A program made the position numbers and the translations under genes. A stretch of 35,105 bases of DNA from Candidatus Halobonum tyrrellensis G22 (lineage in GTDB: Archaea > Halobacteriota > Halobacteria > Halobacteriales > Haloferacaceae). The notes below the pieces were generated by a model, which saw nothing but the letters and a program-made list of their open reading frames with translations, ran no database searches and had not been told where the DNA came from. Position 1 is the first letter of the stretch, and every line of letters starts with the position of its first letter. Shown piece by piece: positions 23,539 to 29,409 of this stretch. The stretch lies in assembly GCF_000495475.1 (NCBI RefSeq), contig NZ_ASGZ01000058.1, positions 1-35,105 of the forward strand, in the 5' to 3' direction.

Positions 23539-26500
23539 CCGCGCTCGCCTCCGGTTCGGCGGGGTCGCCCTCGCCCAACTGGATGCCCGTCACGGCGCTG
23601 ACGTTGTCCTCCTGCATCGTCACGCCGATGGCGCGCTCGGAGCGTTCCAGAAGCGCCGACCGGTGGCTGACGACGACGAACTGCGCCTCGCCCGCGAGTT
23701 CGTCCACCATCTCGCCGACCCGCTCGGCGTTGACCGCGTCGAGGAACGCGTCGATCTCGTCGAGGGCGTAGAACGGCGCCGGGTTGTGCCGCTGGATGGC
23801 GAAGATGAACGCGAGCGCGGTCAGCGACTTCTCGCCGCCGCTCATCGCGTCGAGCCGCTGGACCGGCTTGTCCGCCGGCTGCGCTTTCATCGTCAGTCCG
23901 CCCTCGAAGGGGTCGTCGGGGTCTTCGAGGACGAGTTCGCCGCTGCCGGCTGAGAGGCGCTCGAAGATGTCCCGGAAGTGACCGTCGATCGACTCGTAGG
24001 CGTCCATGAACGTCCCCTTCTTCTGCGCCTCGAACCGCTCGATCCGCTCTTCGATCGCGTCGCGCTCGTCGGCGAGGACGCCCCGGCGCTCCTCCAAGTC
24101 GCTCAGCTCCGACTCCACCTCGTCGTACTCGTCGATCGCGAGCATGTTGACGGGTTCGAGCGCCTCCATCTCCCCCTCCAGCCGCTCGATCTCCGCCTCG
24201 ACCGTGTCGTGGTCGGGGATCTCGTCGGGGTCGTACGAACCGACCCGCTCTTCGAGCTCCTCTACTTCCCACTCCAGCCGCTCGGCCGTCTCGCGGAGCG
24301 ACTCCACCTCGGAGGCGACCCGCTCGACCGCCTCCCGCTGGTCGTCGCGGGCGGACTCCACCTCCCGGAGGTCGGCCTTGACCGACTCGCGCTCCTCTTT
24401 CAGGTCCGCCAGCTCCTCCTCCAGGTCCGCGATCGCCTCGTGTTTCTCTTCGAGCCCCGCCTCCTTCTCCTCGATCGCGGTCTCGAACTCGGCGACGCGC
24501 TCTTCGGCGTCCGCCTTCTTCGCTTGCGCCTCCTCGACGGTCTCGTGGAGGTCGTCGACCGCGTCCTCGGCGTACTGCTTCTCCAACTGGAGCTGGTTGA
24601 GGTCGCCGTCGAGGTCGTCCATCCGGTCTTCGAGATCCGCGATCTCGGAGCGCACCTCGTCGGCGCGCTCGGAGAGTTCGGGGATCTCCGAGTCGGCCAG
24701 CTCCGCCTCCAACTCCTCGACCGTCGCCTCGGTCTCGGCGATCGACTCGTCGCGCTCGTCGATCCGCTCGTCGAGGTCGGTCATCTCCGCGTCGACCGAC
24801 TCGCGCTCCGCCTCCAGTTCCTCGATCCGCGCTTCGTACTCGTCGACGCTCGCCTCCGCCTCCTCGACCGCCTCCTCCGCGCGTTCGAGGTCCGCCTCGA
24901 TGTCGCGGACTTTCTCGGCGGCGTCCGAGGCGCGCGAGCGGGCGTCCTCTAAGTCCGCCTCGATCTCCTCGATCTCGGACTTGAGCGCCTGCCGGTCGTC
25001 CTCCAGCGAGTGGATCTCCTCGGCGACGCGTTCGAGTTTGCCCTTCCCCGACTTCGAGAACGCGTACCGCGAGCCGCCGCCCGACCCGCCGGTCATCGCG
25101 CCCGACCGCTCGACCAGGTCGCCGTCGAGCGTCACCATCCGGAAGTCGCCCATGTGCGCTCGGGCGGTGTCCATGTCCTCGACCACCAGCGTCGACCCGA
25201 GCACGTACGAGAACACGCCCTCGTACTCGTCGTCGTACTCCACGAGGTTGCGCGCGAAGCCGACCACGCCCGGGTCCGACGGCGCCGACGGCAGTCCCCG
25301 GCGGTCCATCTCGGTCAGCGGGAGGAACGTCGCCCGCCCCGCGTTCCGCCGCTTGAGGTAGTCGATGCAGTCGGAGCCGACGCCGTCGTCGTCGACGACG
25401 ACGTTCGCCAGCCGGCCGCCCGCGGCGGTTTCACACGCCGTCGCGTACTCGGAGTCGACCGACGCGAGTTCGCCCACCGGTCCGTGGACGCCCGAGAAGT
25501 CGGCGTTCGTCACCGTCGTCACCGACCGCGGCCACGACGCGTCGCCCGACGAGTCCGCCCGCGCCTCCAGTTGGGAGTACTCCTGTTGTCTCTCGCGGAT
25601 CTCCTCTTCGACCGCCTCCAGCTTCGACTCCGTCGCCGACCGCTCCTCGCTGAGCTCCTCGATGACGCCGCGGACGCGCGACTCGTTCTTCTCGGCCGTG
25701 TCGAGTTCGGAGTGGAGGTCCGACACCCGGCGTTTCAGGTCGGGGATCGACTCCTCGGTCTCGGTCAGTTCCTCCTCGACCTCGCTTATCTCGTTCGAGC
25801 GCCGGCGCGCCTCGTCGAGCAGGCGGTCCTTCTCCCGCTGGAGGTCGTTCCGCTCGCTCCGCAGCCGTTCGACCCGCTCTTTCTGCTCGGCGAGGTCGGC
25901 TTTGAGCTCGTCGAACTCGGTGTCCGCGTCGTCGATCTCGGCTTGGATCTCGGCGAGTTCCGTCCGCTTCGAGGTGAGCGACGACTTGAGGTTGGCCTTC
26001 TCGACTTTGGTCTCGCGGATATCCGACTCCAGACCGTCGATCTCCTCGTTCTTGCGGTCGATCGCGACGAACGCCTCCCGGCGCTCGGTCTCGGCCTCGT
26101 CGGCGCGCTCCTCCTGGTTTTCGATCTTCCCCTCCAGCCGCGACACCTCGCCTTTGATCTCCTCGATCTCGGCTTTGATCGCGAGCTGTTCGTCCTCACC
26201 CTTCCGCTCGATCTCGCGGTTGAGGTCGTCCAGCTCCGACTCCAACTCGTCGACGCGCGCCTGCCGGTCGTCCAACTCCTCGCGCAGGTCGGTCAGTCGC
26301 TCCTCGCCGTCGTCGATCTCCGCTCGGGTCTCGGCGAGGTCGTCGCGTTTCGCCTCCAGTTCGGCCGCCCGGAGGTACCCCTCGTACGTCTCCTTCTCCT
26401 CGCGGAGCCCCTGGTACTCCAGGGCGGTCTCGCGTTCGTCCGCCAGCCGGTCGAGGCGGTCCTCCTTCTCCCCGATCCGGAGGTCGGCCTCGTCGATCCG

Positions 26501-27118
26501 CTCTTCGACCGTCTCCAGTTCCTCGAAGGCGTCCTCCTTCTTGGCGTCGAACTCCGCGACGCCCGCGATCTCGTCGAGCACCTCCCGGCGCTGACCGGGC
26601 GTCATGTTGATGATCTCGGTCACGTCGCCCTGCATGACGACGTTGTACCCCTCCGGGGTCACCCCCGCTTGCGCCAACAGGTCGCGGATGTCCGAGAGGT
26701 TGACCGAGCGGTCGTTGAGGTAGTAGTACGAGTAGTAGTTCTCGTCGGTCTCCTTCACCCGACGCCGGATCCGGATCTCCTCGGTGTCGCCGACGTCGTC
26801 GCTGCCCGCGGCGTTGACCACCTGCGAGCGGTCGAGCGTCCCGTCGGCGTTGTCGAGGATCACCTCGACGCTCGCCTCCCGCGGGGCGTTCCCCGCCTCC
26901 TCGCCGTCGTGACCCGGGTTGTAGATCAGGTCCGTGAGCTTCTCCGCGCGGATACCCCGCGTGCGTGCGAGACCGAGCGCGAACAGTACGCCGTCGATGA
27001 TGTTCGACTTGCCCGAGCCGTTGGGACCGGTAACGACCGTGAAATCCTCGTAGAAGGGGATCCGCGTCGTTCGCCCGAAGCTCTTGAAGTCGTCGAGGAC
27101 GAGTTCCTTGATGTGCAT
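23531..27118 (-). CDS. smc: Chromosome segregation ATPase SMC
   Basis: The 1195-residue condensin ATPase has Walker A GPNGSGKSN (31-39) in the N-terminal head, a first long coiled coil (about 165-500), a hinge (about 505-660, including GRLANVVVDDDGVGSDCIDY), a second coiled coil (about 670-1015), and the C-terminal head with signature SGGEK (1093-1097) and Walker B FYALDEIDAFLD. It dimerises at the hinge and, with ScpA, entraps DNA. ATG 27118 was chosen because MHIKELVLDDFKSFGR is the normal start of the family. It lies 42 bases after the coiled-coil gene and overlaps scpA. Confidence 0.96.
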   Translation of the reverse strand: MHIKELVLDDFKSFGRTTRIPFYEDFTVVTGPNGSGKSNIIDGVLFALGLARTRGIRAEKLTDLIYNPGHDGEEAGNAPREASVEVILDNADGTLDRSQVVNAAGSDDVGDTEEIRIRRRVKETDENYYSYYYLNDRSVNLSDIRDLLAQAGVTPEGYNVVMQGDVTEIINMTPGQRREVLDEIAGVAEFDAKKEDAFEELETVEERIDEADLRIGEKEDRLDRLADERETALEYQGLREEKETYEGYLRAAELEAKRDDLAETRAEIDDGEERLTDLREELDDRQARVDELESELDDLNREIERKGEDEQLAIKAEIEEIKGEVSRLEGKIENQEERADEAETERREAFVAIDRKNEEIDGLESDIRETKVEKANLKSSLTSKRTELAEIQAEIDDADTEFDELKADLAEQKERVERLRSERNDLQREKDRLLDEARRRSNEISEVEEELTETEESIPDLKRRVSDLHSELDTAEKNESRVRGVIEELSEERSATESKLEAVEEEIRERQQEYSQLEARADSSGDASWPRSVTTVTNADFSGVHGPVGELASVDSEYATACETAAGGRLANVVVDDDGVGSDCIDYLKRRNAGRATFLPLTEMDRRGLPSAPSDPGVVGFARNLVEYDDEYEGVFSYVLGSTLVVEDMDTARAHMGDFRMVTLDGDLVERSGAMTGGSGGGSRYAFSKSGKGKLERVAEEIHSLEDDRQALKSEIEEIEADLEDARSRASDAAEKVRDIEADLERAEEAVEEAEASVDEYEARIEELEAERESVDAEMTDLDERIDERDESIAETEATVEELEAELADSEIPELSERADEVRSEIADLEDRMDDLDGDLNQLQLEKQYAEDAVDDLHETVEEAQAKKADAEERVAEFETAIEEKEAGLEEKHEAIADLEEELADLKEERESVKADLREVESARDDQREAVERVASEVESLRETAERLEWEVEELEERVGSYDPDEIPDHDTVEAEIERLEGEMEALEPVNMLAIDEYDEVESELSDLEERRGVLADERDAIEERIERFEAQKKGTFMDAYESIDGHFRDIFERLSAGSGELVLEDPDDPFEGGLTMKAQPADKPVQRLDAMSGGEKSLTALAFIFAIQRHNPAPFYALDEIDAFLDAVNAERVGEMVDELAGEAQFVVVSHRSALLERSERAIGVTMQEDNVSAVTGIQLGEGDPAEPEASADD

Positions 27119-27160
27119 GGGTGGTGTGGTGGTGCGACGCCCTCCCACGAGGGGCGCCGC

Positions 27161-27496
27161 CTACGCGACGATGATGTCGTCGGACCCCGACTCCGTCTCC
27201 TCGTCACCGTCGTCTGCCCCCTCTTCGGACTCCGCGGGGTTAGCCTCGTCGGACGCCGTCGCGTCCGCCGCGTCCGCGTCCGACGCCGCGTCGTCGGCGT
27301 CGTCCCCGCCGTCCGCGGGGTCGTTCGCCACGAACTCGGCGTGCGCCGACTCCGTCTCGGTCGACGGTTCGAGGTCGGTCGCCGACTCCAACTGCCGCAG
27401 TCGCTCTTTCGTCTCGACGAGTTCCTCGGTTAGCCCGTCGACCGCCGCCTGTAGCTGTGCCACCTGCGTCTCCAAGTCCTCCACCCGGTTTCCCAT
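27161..27496 (-). CDS. Coiled-coil protein of the condensin operon (DUF7518-like)
   Basis: The 111-residue protein has an N-terminal coiled coil (about 1-42; MGNRVEDLETQVAQLQAAVD then LTEELVETKERLRQLE), a long acidic Ala/Asp/Glu linker (about 45-100) and a conserved-looking hydrophobic end, DIIVA. It opens the operon that continues into smc and scpA, and has a strong TATA box. The function is not known; position and coiled coil suggest that it assists SMC or acts with it. The family name is from memory. Confidence 0.75.
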   Translation of the reverse strand: MGNRVEDLETQVAQLQAAVDGLTEELVETKERLRQLESATDLEPSTETESAHAEFVANDPADGGDDADDAASDADAADATASDEANPAESEEGADDGDEETESGSDDIIVA

Positions 27497-27520
27497 ACCC
27501 CGTGTCGGTGGCGCTAGCCG

Positions 27521-27526
27521 TATAAA
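27521..27526 (-). promoter_or_regulatory. TATA box of the condensin operon
   Basis: TTTATA on the minus strand, centred 27 bases before ATG 27496. It is the strongest promoter element in the window and probably drives the coiled-coil gene, smc and scpA. Confidence 0.7.
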
Positions 27527-27675
27527 CCTGCGTCAGACGTTCCGACGACGGCGCCAGACGGCTCCAGACGGCCGAGAACGGCGGAATCGGTGGTCGACGG
27601 GCGTCCGCCCACGGCGCGTCGATACACCAGCCGCCGCGATATCGAATCGCCGACCGGCTCCGAAGCTCCGGCTCC

Positions 27676-27715
27676 GGGCGGTCCCTCCGGGGACCCGCCC
27701 GCGGCCGTCCGCGGG
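27676..27715. repeat. Intergenic pair of overlapping hairpins
   Basis: A 10-bp stem with one bulged C and a TCCG loop (27676-27685 with 27690-27700) overlaps by three bases a perfect 7-bp stem with a 4-base loop (CCCGCGG-CCGT-CCGCGGG, 27698-27715). It lies in the region between the condensin and metal-export promoters. The layout resembles the double hairpins in mtnP, zntA and at 33841-33881. Confidence 0.45.
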
Positions 27716-27851
27716 GGCGACCCGCGTTCGCCGTCCCGACGGCGCCGCGGCGAGGAACTGCCGTTCGACCGGCGACGCGGTCCGGGGCCACCGGTCGACT
27801 CGTCCGGTTCGCCGCCGGCCGACCGGAACGCCAAGTCGGACGCGCGCCGTG

Positions 27852-27878
27852 TTTTAGATGTGTCTAATATATCGATTA
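27852..27878 (+). promoter_or_regulatory. Possible operator: three TTAGA half-sites at the exporter promoter
   Basis: TTAGA (27852-27856), its inverse TCTAA (27861-27865) and TTAGA again (27874-27878) give two overlapping dyads: TTAGA-N4-TCTAA and TCTAAT-N6-ATTAGA. The AT-rich core (TAATATAT) looks like the TATA box. Half-sites of this kind recall binding sites of metal-dependent DtxR/SirR-type repressors (TTAGG core). The link to a metal exporter gene downstream makes this attractive but unproved. Confidence 0.45.
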
Positions 27879-27943
27879 GATAGGAAGCGTCTTGTAGTTC
27901 GGGGTCGGTGTGATACTCGATACTACACGATGAGGGCTACCGT

Positions 27944-28045
27944 ATGACGAGGGATCTACCGGACGGGGCGGACGGAACAGACGGATGCCGAACCGACGGA
28001 TACCGGGGCGACCGGACGCGAGCAGCGGGGGTCGACGGACGATGA
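27944..28045 (+). CDS. Possible 33-residue upstream ORF coupled to the metal exporter
   Basis: It starts at ATG 27944, begins MTRDLPDGADGTDGCRTDGY, and ends at TGA 28043-28045, overlapping the exporter's ATG (28042) as ATGA. It could be a coupled microprotein or leader peptide. The Asp and Gly content comes partly from GACGG repeats, so chance is a real alternative. Confidence 0.25.
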   Translation: MTRDLPDGADGTDGCRTDGYRGDRTRAAGVDGR

Positions 28046-29265
28046 TCGGGCTCGGGGAGGCGCTCGATATCCTGGTCCTGTCGGTACGCGACGGGTTCGT
28101 GCAGGTCAGCGCGTTCGTCGCCGTCACCGTGTTGCTGTTCAGCTACGTGCAGTACCGGACCGGCGGGCGGGTCGTCACGTTCCTCGAAGAGCACGAACGG
28201 CTCCAGCCGGTCGCGGGCGGCCTGCTCGGTCTGACGCCGGGCTGCGGCGGCGCCATCGTCGCCATGCCGCTGTACGTCCGCGGCACCATCAGTTTCGGGA
28301 CGGTGGTGGCCACGCTCGCGGCGACGGCGGGCGACTCCGCGTTCGTGATCCTCGCGCTCGCGCCCGAGGCGGGGCTGTACGCGTACGGGATGGCGCTGGT
28401 CTCGGGCGTCCTGTTCGGCTACGCGATCGACTACCGGGGGCTGGGGGTCGGCCGCGTCGACCGCGCTGTCGAACGGCTCAGCCGGCCCGTCACGGACGGC
28501 GGGTTCGCGACGACCAGCGTCGCCGCGGGCGGCCCGAGCGTCGCCGACTACGAGGCGGACCACGCCGGCCACGACCACGACCCCGGGACCGAGGGGTCGG
28601 AGTTCATGACGACGCTGAGCCACGCGGTCCACGTCGTCTGGTGGGTCGTCGCCGCCGCCGGTCTCCTCGCGGGCGTGGAGTACCTGCTCCGCGGCGCGCC
28701 CGAGGTGACGCTGGAGTTCGGCCCGACGTTCTTCGGGCTGTTTACGGTCGCCGGGCTGGTCGGCACGACGCTGTCGTTCTACCTCCACTTCGTCGGCCGG
28801 AACTACATCGGCGAGGGGGAGGCGGGGCGGATCCGCGAGGACTTCGCGAGCGCCTACGAGACGTTCCAGCACGCCGCGATGGAGACGAGCATGGTCACCG
28901 TCTGGGTGATCGGCGCGTACCTCGCCTACGAGTACACCATGGCGGCGTTCGCGTTCGACATCGGCGCGCTCGCGGCGGCGGCGGGCGTGCTCGCGCCCGT
29001 CGCGGGCGCGGCGCTCGGGTTGGTCCCGGGCTGCGGCCCGCAGATCGTGTTCGCCACCCTCTACGCGAACAACCAGGTCCCGTTCTCGGCGCTGACCGCG
29101 AACGCGGTCAGTCAGGACGGCGACGCGCTGTTCCCGCTGCTGGCGATCGACCCGAAGGCCGCGGTCATCGCGACCATCTACACCACGATCCCCGCGCTCG
29201 TCGTCGGGGGCGCGGTGTACTACTGGTGGCCGTACGCCCAGTTCGGCTTCGGCGCCCTCGGCTGA
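28042..29265 (+). CDS. Putative 10-TM heavy-metal exporter, ArsP_2 family
   Basis: The 407-residue membrane protein has two internal repeats, each with the motif GLxPGCG: GLTPGCGGAIVAM (63-75) and GLVPGCGPQIVF (326-337). These Cys-Gly motifs inside membrane segments are the mark of the ArsP_2 (DUF2899) family, often annotated as manganese or heavy-metal exporters. A His-rich loop (DHAGHDHD, about 173-180) may bind metal. ATG 28042 gives a normal N-terminus; an earlier in-frame ATG (27985) would add 19 basic residues and is less likely. It is followed after 144 bases by a Zn/Cd-type ATPase on the same strand, which supports a role in metal efflux. Confidence 0.82.
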   Translation: MIGLGEALDILVLSVRDGFVQVSAFVAVTVLLFSYVQYRTGGRVVTFLEEHERLQPVAGGLLGLTPGCGGAIVAMPLYVRGTISFGTVVATLAATAGDSAFVILALAPEAGLYAYGMALVSGVLFGYAIDYRGLGVGRVDRAVERLSRPVTDGGFATTSVAAGGPSVADYEADHAGHDHDPGTEGSEFMTTLSHAVHVVWWVVAAAGLLAGVEYLLRGAPEVTLEFGPTFFGLFTVAGLVGTTLSFYLHFVGRNYIGEGEAGRIREDFASAYETFQHAAMETSMVTVWVIGAYLAYEYTMAAFAFDIGALAAAAGVLAPVAGAALGLVPGCGPQIVFATLYANNQVPFSALTANAVSQDGDALFPLLAIDPKAAVIATIYTTIPALVVGGAVYYWWPYAQFGFGALG

Positions 29266-29313
29266 CGCCTCGGTCGAGTGCGTCGACGGTCGTCGGCCCC
29301 GTCGACGGCACGA

Positions 29314-29322
29314 ATTAATAAC
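29314..29322 (+). promoter_or_regulatory. Upstream ATTAATAAC box, second promoter candidate for zntA
   Basis: Exact copy of the zntA TATA element, 65 bases upstream. It predicts transcription starting near 29345. Between the two copies lies a TTAGTTAG direct repeat (29332-29339). Confidence 0.4.
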
Positions 29323-29345
29323 TCGGCGCGGTTTAGTTAGTAAGG

Positions 29346-29378
29346 ATGGGCAGTTATCGACCGATCTGTAGCAGCTAG
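29346..29378 (+). CDS. Possible 10-residue leader ORF upstream of zntA
   Basis: Reads MGSYRPICSS and then TAG. A TATA-like ATTAATAAC (29314-29322) lies 28 bases before its ATG, the spacing of a leaderless gene. An identical ATTAATAAC (29379-29387) directly after its stop serves zntA. It may be a leader peptide, or the upstream box may only be a second promoter. Confidence 0.25.
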   Translation: MGSYRPICSS

Positions 29379-29387
29379 ATTAATAAC
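29379..29387 (+). promoter_or_regulatory. TATA box of zntA
   Basis: ATTAATAAC centred 27 bases before ATG 29410; supports a leaderless zntA transcript and the chosen start. Confidence 0.65.
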
Positions 29388-29409
29388 CGCGAGGCGACTA
29401 CCCCCGACA

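Larger units (their letters stand above)
27527..28041. promoter_or_regulatory. Long region between condensin and metal-export genes
   Basis: About 515 bases without a firmly supported gene. It holds the double hairpin at 27676-27715, an AT-rich patch with three TTAGA half-sites (27852-27878), inverted copies TGTAGT/ACTACA (27891-27926), and a small D/R-rich ORF (27944-28045) whose stop overlaps the exporter's ATG. The open frames at 27590-27883 (plus) and elsewhere are Arg/Pro-rich and not believed. Confidence 0.45.

Noticed and set aside
25010-27433. 807-codon open frame on the plus strand
   Set aside because: It is antisense to smc; the repetitive Leu/Val/Arg pattern mirrors the SMC coiled coil.
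27590-27883. 97-codon plus-strand ORF between the condensin and exporter genes
   Set aside because: Arg/Pro/Ser-rich, contains the hairpin pair, and lacks haloarchaeal composition.
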